This document shows, in pieces, positions 9,057 to 17,000 of a stretch of 64,000 bases of DNA. The position numbers and the translations under genes were made by a program. The notes under the pieces were generated by a model. That model was not told the DNA's origin and searched no databases. It saw nothing but the letters and a program-made list of their open reading frames with translations. Numbering within the stretch: the stretch's first letter is position 1; each line of letters begins with the position of its first letter. The stretch is from Pseudomonas pohangensis (GTDB taxonomy: Bacteria > Pseudomonadota > Gammaproteobacteria > Pseudomonadales > Pseudomonadaceae): the NCBI RefSeq assembly GCF_900105995.1, contig NZ_LT629785.1, positions 2,914,001 through 2,978,000 of the forward strand, written 5' to 3'.

Positions 9057-9949
9057 CGACTGGGCGCCTCACCCAGCACCGTGGTGCGGAACATTTCGCG
9101 ACGCATACCGTGGTAGTCAGCCACCGGCATATGCCAGGTGCTGCGATTGTCCCATATCGCCAGAGTACCCTGGCGCCAGCGCATTCGGCAGGTGAAGGCC
9201 TCTGCGGTGGCCAGATTGAACAGGTATTCCAGCAGCGGGCGCGACTCCTCCGAGCGCAGGCCTTGGATGCCGGTGGTGTAGGCCGGGTTGATGAACAACA
9301 CCTTCTTTCCGGTTTCCGGGTGTCGGGTTACCAGCGGATGGCTGCGTTCATCATGCGAAGTGTCGCTGCCGTAGTTGATCGCCATGTTTTCCAGCAGCGC
9401 GTTGTGCCTGGCGTTGACCCCGTAGGCCATCTCCGGACTGTGCACCGCATCAAGGTTCTCCAGCAGCGCCTGCATGCCTGGCGATAGCCACTCATAAGCC
9501 AGGGCCAGGTTGGCATAGCAAGTGTCGCCGCCGTAGGGGGGAATGTCCTGCCCGTAGAGCAGGGTGAAGGCTGGCGGGCGTTCCTGGAAGGTCCAGTCGG
9601 TATGCCAGGCCCCGCCGAATACGAAGGGCGCCTTTTCATCGGCTTCCTTGACCACGTGCACCACATGTGGATGGTCGGCCATGCAGGTCACATAGGCCTC
9701 GCGGCCAAACTCGCCGAACTGCTGGGTGACGCGCTCCAGATCGCTGACACTCAGGGCCTGGTCACGGATAAATATGACTTTGTGGGCGAGCAGGGCTTGG
9801 CGCAGTTCAGCGAAGCCTTCATCGCTCAGACGCGTCAGGTCAAGATCCTCTACATCCGCACCTAGTGCGCCGGTGGTTGGGGTTACACGGATATTTTTAT
9901 AAGTCGCGGCACGGTTGTGACTGGGCAGGGTATAGATGAATTCGCTCAT
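9053..9949 (-). CDS. TauD/TfdA-family Fe(II)/2-oxoglutarate dioxygenase
   Basis: A 298-aa enzyme of the TauD/TfdA family. The facial triad is complete: H116-x-D118 (WHTDW) and H273 (TWHMP), with a 2-oxoglutarate-binding Arg near 284 (GMRRE). These enzymes hydroxylate their substrate using O2 and 2-oxoglutarate; taurine, phenoxyacetates and other compounds are known substrates, and this one cannot be told from sequence. The ATG at 9949 was chosen over a GTG three codons upstream. First gene of the leftward operon with hydratase, AraC regulator and hydroxylase; a second AraC gene is divergent. Confidence 0.87.
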   Translation of the reverse strand: MSEFIYTLPSHNRAATYKNIRVTPTTGALGADVEDLDLTRLSDEGFAELRQALLAHKVIFIRDQALSVSDLERVTQQFGEFGREAYVTCMADHPHVVHVVKEADEKAPFVFGGAWHTDWTFQERPPAFTLLYGQDIPPYGGDTCYANLALAYEWLSPGMQALLENLDAVHSPEMAYGVNARHNALLENMAINYGSDTSHDERSHPLVTRHPETGKKVLFINPAYTTGIQGLRSEESRPLLEYLFNLATAEAFTCRMRWRQGTLAIWDNRSTWHMPVADYHGMRREMFRTTVLGEAPSR

Positions 9950-10091
9950 GGCTGGCACTCATTTGGACTTGGAGTGCTTGCACGATGCAGTGCGAGTGGT
10001 AATCTCAACAATGATCATAACTGCCAATAAATGATAATTACTGCAATCGCAACATGCATCGGGAGATCGGACTTTTGGAAGGATCCACCTG

Positions 10092-11108
10092 ATGGATTGG
10101 CGTCAAAGCCGTCCACTGACAGGTGTGCGCTATCTGCTGGAAACCGCTCAAGCTGAAGGTGCGGATGCTGCGGCCTGCTTGATCGGCAGCGCCATTTCCA
10201 GTGATACGCTGCAGCAGCGCAATGCGCAGATCGAGGCGTGGCAGGAACTGGCGGTGATCCGCAATCTGCTGGAGCACGCCGGCAGGCCGGGCTTGGGGTT
10301 CGTCACAGGGCAGCGCTACCACCTGACCTCTCTGGGACTGCTCGGTTTCACCATGCTGGCCAGCCGTACTCTCGGCGAGGCATTTGCCACTTTCAGCCGT
10401 TTCCAATTGCTGGCCCTGACGTTATGCCCTGCGCGGATCGAGGCAGACCGGCGCGGCGCCTGGCTGCTGTTCGATGCCAGCGTACTACCGCAGGATGCCC
10501 GCGCCTTTGTCATTGAGCGCGGCCTTTCCGCCTGCCTGGGCGTTGCCTGCGAGTTGTTGCAGCGGCCAATCAAGCCTCTGGTCGTGGAAATGACATGCCG
10601 TGCCCCGGCTGACTTGGAAGCCCTGCTGCGCGAATTTCCCTACCCGGCGCAGTTCGACGGTGCGCGCAACGGCATTCTGTTCTCGCATGCCGACCTGCAG
10701 TTCAAACTGCCGCAGGCACATATCAGCGCTCATTCCGAAGGCGAACAAATGTGCGAGCGCCTGTGCGTGGAGATCTCCCACAGCCTGCACAAGGCGCCCA
10801 CTGCACGCCTGGTGCAGCAGGTGCTAATCCGGGACTCGGCCACCCTGCTCAGCAGTCGCACGGTGGCCCAACGTCTGGGCCTTTCCGAGCGGACCCTGCA
10901 CCGCAGCCTGAAAAACGAAGGCCACCGGTTTCAACAAATTAACGAGCAAATCAAGCAGCGACTGGCCGAACGCCTGCTACGCGACTCGCGCCTGGATATC
11001 AACAGCATCGCGCAGCGTCTGGGTTATGCCGAGGCGGCCAGCTTTTCCCGCGCGTTCAGTCGCTGGACAGGTTTCGCCCCAGGCCAATGGAAACGTCAGC
11101 GCCTGTAA
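10092..11108 (+). CDS. AraC-family transcriptional regulator, divergent to dioxygenase operon
   Basis: A 338-aa regulator of the same architecture as the one at 7295: an N-terminal arabinose-binding-like domain of the OruR group and a C-terminal AraC HTH domain (TVAQRLGLSERTLHRSL; SIAQRLGYAEAASFSRAFSRW). It is divergent from the TauD-like gene with a 142-bp AT-richer spacer between the two starts, the usual arrangement for an activator controlling its neighbour. Effector unknown. Confidence 0.88.
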   Translation: MDWRQSRPLTGVRYLLETAQAEGADAAACLIGSAISSDTLQQRNAQIEAWQELAVIRNLLEHAGRPGLGFVTGQRYHLTSLGLLGFTMLASRTLGEAFATFSRFQLLALTLCPARIEADRRGAWLLFDASVLPQDARAFVIERGLSACLGVACELLQRPIKPLVVEMTCRAPADLEALLREFPYPAQFDGARNGILFSHADLQFKLPQAHISAHSEGEQMCERLCVEISHSLHKAPTARLVQQVLIRDSATLLSSRTVAQRLGLSERTLHRSLKNEGHRFQQINEQIKQRLAERLLRDSRLDINSIAQRLGYAEAASFSRAFSRWTGFAPGQWKRQRL

Positions 11109-11269
11109 CCGATAGATTACACCTTGGCACGGGACGTTCAGGACTGAACGACATCGCGCACTCCACGAAAATACGCGACGATTAAAGCCATGCAACTTCT
11201 TGGCGCTGCCTCAAGAGACCGTCGCTAGTATACTGGGGCCCATATTTATCTGTGGTTTCGGAGTATTCC

Positions 11270-11689
11270 ATGCGTTTGCACACACGTTTGTTAAGCGGCG
11301 CCATAGCTATCAGCCTGCTGATCCAGTTGGCTGCCTGCGGCACGATTTTCTACCCCGAACGCCGCGGCCAGATCAGCGGCCAGATCGACCCGGCGGTGGC
11401 CATCATGGATGCCATCGGCCTTCTGTTCTACATAATTCCCGGGCTTCTGGCGTTCGCTGTGGACTTCATTACCGGCGCCATCTACCTGCCCGGCGGCAAA
11501 CATGCACAGGTCGATCCGCAATTGCTGCAAAAAGCCGTCAACCCGGATGGCAGCATCGACAACCTGCGCCTGAAAGCGATCATCGAAGAACAGACCGGCC
11601 AGCAACTGCCACTGGATAACCCCTATCTGATCCAGCAGCGTGGCAACCTGCAACAACTGGCCAGCCTTGGCCTGCAACCGGCGGCGTGA
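11270..11689 (+). CDS. Small lipoprotein of unknown function
   Basis: A 139-aa protein with a lipoprotein signal: basic start MRLHTR, a hydrophobic core and a lipobox ending LAAC. A second hydrophobic helix (IGLLFYIIPGLLAF) follows. The ATG at 11270 has GGAG six bases upstream; the frame is open from 11252 but that start lacks a ribosome site. Its TGA overlaps the ATG of the following cation transporter by one base, so the two are translationally coupled. I recall an uncharacterised gene in the same place before fieF in P. aeruginosa. Confidence 0.78.
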   Translation: MRLHTRLLSGAIAISLLIQLAACGTIFYPERRGQISGQIDPAVAIMDAIGLLFYIIPGLLAFAVDFITGAIYLPGGKHAQVDPQLLQKAVNPDGSIDNLRLKAIIEEQTGQQLPLDNPYLIQQRGNLQQLASLGLQPAA

Positions 11690-12573
11690 TGATAACCAGC
11701 AACGAACACGCCAGGCTGATGCGTCTGGCAACCAGAGCCTCACTGGTCGTCGCCTGCATCCTGATTGCGGCCAAAACCGTGGCCTGGTGGCTCAGCGGTT
11801 CCGTCAGTCTGCTCGCAGGTCTGACCGACTCGGTGATGGATGCTGCCGCCTCCTTTATCAATCTGCTGGCCGTGCACTACGCCCTCAAGCCGGCCGACGA
11901 AGACCACCGCTATGGCCACGGCAAGGCCGAAGCCCTGGCCGGGCTGGCGCAGGCACTGTTCATCAGTATCAGTTCCCTGCTGATTGGCGCACATGCGGTC
12001 GAGCGCCTGAGCAATCCGCAACCCCTGGCCGCCGAAACACTGGGCATCGCCGTGATTGTTCTGTCGCTGCTGCTGACCCTGGCCTTGTTGCTGCTGCAAC
12101 GCCACGTGGTCAGGGAAACCGGTTCGACTGCCGTGCATGCCGATTCCCTGCACTACACCTCCGACCTGCTGCTCAATAGCAGCATCCTGGTAGCGCTGGT
12201 ACTGGCCGGCATGGGCTGGAGCCACGCTGACGCGCTGTTCGGCCTGGGCATTGCGGCTTACATCCTGTGGAGCGCCATCGGCATTGCCCGCCAGTCGGTT
12301 GCCGTACTGATGGACAAGGAGCTGCCGGTGGAGGTGACCGAGCGCATGCATGAACTGGTCTGCGCGGTGCCCGGCGTGCTTGGTGTGCATGATCTGCGCT
12401 CACGCGTCTCCGGTATCCACTGGCATGTGCAACTGCATCTGGAACTGCCGGACAACATGCCGCTGAAACAGGCCCATGAGCTTTGTGATGCCGCCGAAGC
12501 GGCAATCCACAGCGAGTTCAAACGCACCGAAGTGCTGGTGCATCCCGACCCGATCAAGATCATCTCGGCCTGA
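11689..12573 (+). CDS. fieF: Cation diffusion facilitator FieF-type metal exporter
   Basis: A 294-aa CDF transporter exporting divalent metals (Fe, Zn or similar) by proton exchange at the inner membrane. Six membrane helices, the DxxxD-type site TDSVMD in helix 2 and the HADSLHYTSD site in helix 5 are present, followed by a cytoplasmic ferredoxin-like domain ending PDPIKI. The start is ATG 11689 in a TGATG junction with the lipoprotein gene; GTG at 11686 is the alternative. Metal specificity is inferred from family only. Confidence 0.88.
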   Translation: MITSNEHARLMRLATRASLVVACILIAAKTVAWWLSGSVSLLAGLTDSVMDAAASFINLLAVHYALKPADEDHRYGHGKAEALAGLAQALFISISSLLIGAHAVERLSNPQPLAAETLGIAVIVLSLLLTLALLLLQRHVVRETGSTAVHADSLHYTSDLLLNSSILVALVLAGMGWSHADALFGLGIAAYILWSAIGIARQSVAVLMDKELPVEVTERMHELVCAVPGVLGVHDLRSRVSGIHWHVQLHLELPDNMPLKQAHELCDAAEAAIHSEFKRTEVLVHPDPIKIISA

Positions 12574-12620
12574 GCCACTGCTGTCATGGATTGCAGGGCC
12601 CGTTGTGTAGCACGGCCGCA

Positions 12621-12678
12621 GGCTGGGCTTCAGCCCACCAGGACAAATGCAGCGTAACGCGCGGGCTGAAGCCCAGCC
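12621..12678. repeat. Inverted repeat, REP-like palindrome pair
   Basis: GGCTGGGCTTCAGCCC at 12621-12636 is repeated as its exact reverse complement at 12663-12678, with each half itself a GGGCTTCAGCCC-type palindrome. It lies just after fieF and resembles Pseudomonas extragenic repeats. Confidence 0.75.
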
Positions 12679-12716
12679 CAGGCGTCTACCCAGCGTGTAA
12701 CAGGGACACCACCAAC

Positions 12717-12747
12717 AAAAAGGGCAGCCCCGCAGGCTGCCCTTTTT
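12717..12747. terminator. Bidirectional-looking rho-independent terminator
   Basis: A perfect stem with AAAAAGGGCAGCC and GGCTGCCCTTTTT arms around a CCGCA loop, with an A tract on one side and a T tract on the other. It ends the lipoprotein-fieF transcript. The rest of the gap to 13027 (about 280 bp) shows only GC-rich near-repeats such as GCCTGATTGGGCGGTGC and GCCTGGTTGGGCAGTGC and the promoter zone of the Lrp gene. Confidence 0.88.
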
Positions 12748-13026
12748 GTGTTCGTCCGTCTGCGGCGTGGGTAACACCGTTTTTCTCGCCCGCCTGATTG
12801 GGCGGTGCGGACCCGGGAGCAGCGTGATCCGGTAAGATCGGCTGCGGCGGCCTGCCTGGTTGGGCAGTGCGCATGGACATGTTCGTCCGGGCCTTGAAAC
12901 TGGAAACAAGCTTAACCCTGCCGGCGCGACAAATGATTGCAAAGATTGCTACCCAGACCATCACTTGCGCAATAAATCACCTTAAGCGCATCATATCCAG
13001 CAACAAATGGATAAAAGGGCGCCGAA

Positions 13027-13506
13027 ATGAACAAACTGGATCGCTACGATCTGAAAATTCTTGCGGAAATGCAGCGCGACTCGCGGATTTCCAACCAGGA
13101 GCTGGCCGAACGTATCGGCCTGTCGCCTTCGCCCTGCTCACGGCGGGTCAAGCAACTGGAGGACGATGGCTACATCCTGCGCCAGGTCGCCCTGCTCGAC
13201 CGCGCCAAACTCGGCCTGAGCCTGACCGCCTATGTGCTGATCGGCATGGACCGGCATACTCCGGAACGTTTCGAGGGCTTTGAAAGCGCAATCCGCAAAT
13301 GCCCGGAAGTGCTGGAGTGCAGCCTGGTTACCGGCGTCGATGCGGACTACCAGCTCAAGGTGGTGGTGGCCGACATGGACCACTACCAGAAGTTTCTGCT
13401 CGGCCAGCTGACCCGCATCAAAGGCGTAACCAGCGTGCGCTCGAGCTTCGTGCTCAATCAGGTGCTGAACAGCACCGAGCTGCCGCTGGAGCATCTGCGC
13501 AGCTGA
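13027..13506 (+). CDS. Lrp/AsnC-family transcriptional regulator
   Basis: A 159-aa Lrp/AsnC regulator: N-terminal winged HTH (LDRYDLKILAEMQRD; SNQELAERIGLSPSPCSRRVKQL) and a C-terminal RAM ligand-binding domain (VTGVDADYQLKVVVADMDHY). Such proteins usually sense amino acids. Its target here is unknown; the order fieF, Lrp regulator, DUF2788 matches what I recall of P. aeruginosa, so it is core. Confidence 0.92.
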   Translation: MNKLDRYDLKILAEMQRDSRISNQELAERIGLSPSPCSRRVKQLEDDGYILRQVALLDRAKLGLSLTAYVLIGMDRHTPERFEGFESAIRKCPEVLECSLVTGVDADYQLKVVVADMDHYQKFLLGQLTRIKGVTSVRSSFVLNQVLNSTELPLEHLRS

Positions 13507-13586
13507 GCGGCAACCGCAAAAGCGCTTTCAGCACGTATAATCGCCGCCCCGCAGTTACGCTCACCAGCATCCGCGCGAGGCAGCCC

Positions 13587-13811
13587 ATGGAAACCGAACA
13601 GTTCGAATCACTGATGATGTATGTCCTGGTCAGTGGGCTGATGGGCTTCATGGCGTTCATCATCTGGGATCTGGCGAAGACCTCCAAGGCCGGACGCCTG
13701 GGTACCGCGATCCTGTTCCTCGGCCTGGGCCTTTGCCTGTTCGCCTTTGCCGCCAAGCCGGTCATCGGTTACATCATCGAACAGGTGGAAGACATCCCCA
13801 GCGGGGATTAA
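13587..13811 (+). CDS. DUF2788 small inner-membrane protein
   Basis: A 74-aa protein with two predicted membrane helices (MMYVLVSGLMGFMAFIIW and an AILFLGLGLCLFAF segment) and an acidic C-terminus. Length, N-terminus METEQFE and location between an Lrp regulator and a pseudouridine synthase fit DUF2788. The function is unknown. Its stop codon overlaps the stop of the convergent synthase gene by three bases. Confidence 0.78.
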   Translation: METEQFESLMMYVLVSGLMGFMAFIIWDLAKTSKAGRLGTAILFLGLGLCLFAFAAKPVIGYIIEQVEDIPSGD

Positions 13812-14446
13812 GCGGGCGTGGCCGGCACCTCCCGCCACTCGCCGGGCTGCAGACCCTCCAGCGTCCAGTTACCGATCCTGACCCGCACCAGACGCAAGGT
13901 CGGCAAGCCGACCGCCGCCGTCATGCGGCGCACCTGACGGTTGCGTCCCTCGCGAATCACCAGTTCCAGCCAGGCTGTCGGTACGCTCTTGCGAAAACGT
14001 ACCGGCGGATTGCGCGGCCACAACGCCGGCGCATCGATCTGTCTGGCTTCGGCGGGCAGGGTCGGACCATCGTTGAGTTGCACGCCATCGCGCAACTGCT
14101 GTAATTGTTCGCTGTCCGGCTCACCCTCGACCTGCACCCAGTAGGTCTTCGGCAGTTTGTGTTTCGGGTCGGCAATCCGCGCCTGCAGACCGCCGTCATT
14201 GGTCAGCAGCAACAGACCCTCGCTGTCACGATCCAGCCGGCCGGCCGGATACACGCCGGCCACCGCAATGAAATCCTTGAGCGTGGCGCGCCCCTCGCCA
14301 TCACTGAACTGGGTCAGCACATCGAACGGTTTGTTGAACAGCAGCAGCTTCGGCTCGGCAGGCGGAGCCTTGGCTACCCGCCGCCGGGCATTGCCGGAAG
14401 GACGTGGAGAGCCGGTGCGTGCAGAGGGGCGCGGGGGACGTGACAT
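13808..14446 (-). CDS. rluE: 23S rRNA pseudouridine synthase, RluE-like
   Basis: A 212-aa RsuA/RluB/E/F-type pseudouridine synthase. The catalytic Asp is D72 within AGRLDRDSEGLL, followed by LLTNDG; the C-terminal REGRNRQVRRM segment is family-typical. There is no S4 domain, which points to RluE (23S rRNA U2457 in E. coli) rather than RluB or RluF. A basic, Pro/Arg-rich N-terminal extension of about 30 residues precedes the domain. Confidence 0.87.
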   Translation of the reverse strand: MSRPPRPSARTGSPRPSGNARRRVAKAPPAEPKLLLFNKPFDVLTQFSDGEGRATLKDFIAVAGVYPAGRLDRDSEGLLLLTNDGGLQARIADPKHKLPKTYWVQVEGEPDSEQLQQLRDGVQLNDGPTLPAEARQIDAPALWPRNPPVRFRKSVPTAWLELVIREGRNRQVRRMTAAVGLPTLRLVRVRIGNWTLEGLQPGEWREVPATPA

Positions 14447-14532
14447 GACTGGAAAACACTTGGGCGGACACGGAAAGGAACCAGCATGCTAGGTTCTGCC
14501 GATGCCCTTCCGCAAGCACGAGTCCCACGGAT

Positions 14533-15588
14533 ATGCCCAGCAACGCCCGCCCCGCCTGGAAAATCAACCTCGACAGCATCCTTGGTCGGGGCCCGCAGGG
14601 CTACCAGGGCCCGGCCAGCGAGCATTTCGATGGTCGGCGCTTTCACAATATCGAACCCAAGCCGCACAAGGATCTGTGGAGCCTGCTCAAATGGCAGTTC
14701 AGCCGCGCGCCACAACCGGACTGGATCGAGCAGCCGGGGCCGGCAGTTGCGCCAGCAGTTGCCGAAGAGGTGACCGGCGCCGATCTGCAGGTCACCTACA
14801 TCAATCACGCCACCCTGCTGATCCAGCAGCACGGACTGAACATTCTTACCGACCCGGTGTGGTCGGAGCGCGTCAGCCCCTTCCAGTTCATCGGCCCCAG
14901 ACGCCACCATCCGCCAGGCCTGGGCATCGAACAACTGCCGCCAATCGACCTGATCCTGGTCAGCCACAACCATTACGATCACCTTGATCTGGACAGCCTG
15001 GCGCAGCTGGCCGAGCGCTTCCCGCAGGCGCAGGTGGTCACCGGCTTGGGTAATGCCGCGCTGATTCGCCAGAGCGGCTTTTCCCGCATCGAGGAGCTGG
15101 ACTGGTGGCAGAGCATGCCACTTAACGCACAAATCAGCCTGCACGCGGTGCCGGTGCAGCACTGGTCGGCACGCACCCGCGCCGACACCAACCAGACCTT
15201 GTGGCTGGGTTTTGTCCTGGAATCTGCCGAAGGCCCGGTGCTGTTCCCCGGCGACAGCGGACTGGGCCCGGAATTCAGGCTGATCAACCAGCGCTTCGGG
15301 CCCATGCGCTTTGCCGCACTGCCGATCGGCGCCTACGCGCCGCGCTGGTTTATGCGTGACAACCACATGGACCCCGACGATGCAGTGCAGGCCCATGTGC
15401 AACTGCAATCGCAGTGCAGCATGGCCATTCACTTCGGCACCTTCAAACTCTCCGACGAGGGCCAGTTCGCCCCGCCGATGGCGCTCGAACAAGCCCTGCA
15501 TGATCATCGCGTGGCACCTGAACTGTTCCGCGCACCCAAGCCAGGCGAGCAGTGGCAGGTGCCGCCACTGCGCCGGCCCGCAGGCTAA
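14533..15588 (+). CDS. MBL-fold metallohydrolase (UlaG/NAPE-PLD-like)
   Basis: A 351-aa metallo-beta-lactamase-fold hydrolase. The zinc motif SHNHYDHLD is intact, preceded by ILTDPVWSERVSP, with FPGDSG and HFGTFKLSDE in the second half; these are typical of the group containing bacterial NAPE-phospholipase-D-like proteins. There is no signal peptide. Substrate cannot be assigned. It precedes the membrane-anchored AraC regulator by 31 bp on the same strand. Confidence 0.85.
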   Translation: MPSNARPAWKINLDSILGRGPQGYQGPASEHFDGRRFHNIEPKPHKDLWSLLKWQFSRAPQPDWIEQPGPAVAPAVAEEVTGADLQVTYINHATLLIQQHGLNILTDPVWSERVSPFQFIGPRRHHPPGLGIEQLPPIDLILVSHNHYDHLDLDSLAQLAERFPQAQVVTGLGNAALIRQSGFSRIEELDWWQSMPLNAQISLHAVPVQHWSARTRADTNQTLWLGFVLESAEGPVLFPGDSGLGPEFRLINQRFGPMRFAALPIGAYAPRWFMRDNHMDPDDAVQAHVQLQSQCSMAIHFGTFKLSDEGQFAPPMALEQALHDHRVAPELFRAPKPGEQWQVPPLRRPAG

Positions 15589-15619
15589 ACTGGCTCAGCA
15601 CCCGGATGGATAGCGCCAC

Positions 15620-16714
15620 ATGACCCTTGCTGCCGAGCAGACCCTCGACTTGTTACTGCGTGGTGCCAGCCTTGGCTTGTTGAGCCTGCTGGTATTGCGC
15701 TTGCTGCAACCGCCGCGCAACGCCAACCAACTGCTCTGCCTGAGCTTATTGGTGTGCATTGCCGGTTACCTGCTCACCTCGGCGGTGTTTGATGCAGATA
15801 TGCCGATACTGATTCGCCTGCCGCTGATTACCCTGGCCACCCTGGTGCCGGTGTTGTTCTGGCTGTTCGGGCAGAAACTGTTTAACGATGACATGCGCTG
15901 GCATTGGACGCACGCCCTACCGGTAGTGATGTTGGCCGCGGTGCCGCTGTTGTTCAAAAGCAAGCTGCTCGACCCGGCGGCACGGCAGTGGCTTGACGTG
16001 TTGCAACACCTGTTCGGTGGCCTGCTGATAGCCCATGTGCTCTGGCTGATCTGGCGTCATCAGGACGCAGACTTGCTGTTGCCACGCCGCCGCCTGCGCT
16101 TATGGCTGGGCCCTGGTATCGGCCTGTACATACTGAGCATACTAGCCGTTGAGCTGAGCTTCCCCTGGGGCGGTGTACCGGCTTGGCTCGACACACTGAA
16201 TATGCTCGGTATTTTTCTATTCACTCTGTGGTTCAGTCTGCGTCTGGATACCTTGCTCGATTTGCTGGCCTCCAGTCCTGCCAGCCGCAACCGGGTGTCC
16301 CCCGAACCTGTCGCCATTAACAGCAGCAACACGCTGACAATAAGCGAAGCTGACGAAGAATCCGATCAACCGGCCCTACTTAGACTACAACAGGCGATGC
16401 ACAAAGAAAGACTCTGGCGCCGTGAGAGTCTTAGCGTTGCCGACCTCGCCAGACACATCGGCTTAGCCGAATATCGCTTGCGTCGACTGATCAATGGTGC
16501 GCTGGGGCAGCGCAACTTCAACAGCTACCTTAATCAATTCCGCATCGCCGCTGCCTGCGAACAACTGGCCGATCCAGACAAACGCCGCTTACCGATTCTG
16601 AGCATTGCCCTGAATGTCGGTTTTGCCTCAATTGGCCCGTTCAACCGCGCCTTCAAAGCACAACTTGACCTTACCCCCAGTGAGTTTCGCCGGGAAAAGC
16701 TGGGCGAAAGTTGA
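15620..16714 (+). CDS. Membrane-anchored AraC-type transcriptional regulator
   Basis: A 364-aa protein whose first about 215 residues contain roughly six or seven hydrophobic helices and whose last about 100 residues are an AraC HTH domain (SVADLARHIGLAEYRLRRLI; then SIALNVGFASIGPFNRAFKAQ, ending with the TPSEFRR signature). This layout means that a membrane signal would be passed directly to DNA without a kinase. It heads a same-strand cluster with a 52-aa membrane peptide, a di-iron hydroxylase and an ABC1-family kinase, which are likely targets. Confidence 0.87.
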   Translation: MTLAAEQTLDLLLRGASLGLLSLLVLRLLQPPRNANQLLCLSLLVCIAGYLLTSAVFDADMPILIRLPLITLATLVPVLFWLFGQKLFNDDMRWHWTHALPVVMLAAVPLLFKSKLLDPAARQWLDVLQHLFGGLLIAHVLWLIWRHQDADLLLPRRRLRLWLGPGIGLYILSILAVELSFPWGGVPAWLDTLNMLGIFLFTLWFSLRLDTLLDLLASSPASRNRVSPEPVAINSSNTLTISEADEESDQPALLRLQQAMHKERLWRRESLSVADLARHIGLAEYRLRRLINGALGQRNFNSYLNQFRIAAACEQLADPDKRRLPILSIALNVGFASIGPFNRAFKAQLDLTPSEFRREKLGES

Positions 16715-16718
16715 AATA

Positions 16719-16765
16719 TCTGGCCGATTTCAAAATCAACCAGCATTAGCGATTAATCGGCCAGA
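16719..16765 (+). promoter_or_regulatory. Inverted repeat after regulator gene (operator or terminator)
   Basis: TCTGGCCGATT at 16719-16729 and AATCGGCCAGA at 16755-16765 are perfect reverse complements 25 bases apart, starting four bases after the regulator stop. It could be a binding site for the regulator or a weak terminator; there is no T tract. Confidence 0.5.
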
Positions 16766-16773
16766 CCTGCGTG

Positions 16774-16796
16774 GGTTGCAGCTAGAAACTGCAACC
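16774..16796 (+). promoter_or_regulatory. Leader hairpin before small membrane-peptide gene
   Basis: GGTTGCAG, a seven-base loop CTAGAAA, and CTGCAACC form a perfect 8-bp stem ending 22 bases before the ATG at 16819, just upstream of the ribosome site ACGGAGG (16804-16810). It may shield or position the ribosome site. Confidence 0.45.
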
Positions 16797-16818
16797 ATCA
16801 ACCACGGAGGATCAGCCC

Positions 16819-16977
16819 ATGCATCATCTCAACCGGCAAAACCTGCCCACCTTACTCGCTGGCGCCATCATCCTGATCGCCCTGCTGGTGCTTGTACTGC
16901 AAGGCCATAGCCAACTTAGCTGGAGCCTGCCCGGCTGGGAGCTGCCCTATGTCGGCTGTAGCCCCTGGTGCAGCTAA
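16819..16977 (+). CDS. Small single-pass membrane peptide (52 aa)
   Basis: A 52-aa reading frame with a strong ACGGAGG ribosome site. The sequence has a short polar N-terminus (MHHLNRQN), one strongly hydrophobic helix (about residues 11-28) and a C-terminal tail with Trp residues and two cysteines (VGCSPWCS). No family recognised. It ends 23 bp before the hydroxylase start, so it is probably translated from the same message. Orientation could place the Cys tail in the periplasm. Confidence 0.6.
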   Translation: MHHLNRQNLPTLLAGAIILIALLVLVLQGHSQLSWSLPGWELPYVGCSPWCS

Positions 16978-17000
16978 GCATCCGCCCCGGAGAACAGCCC

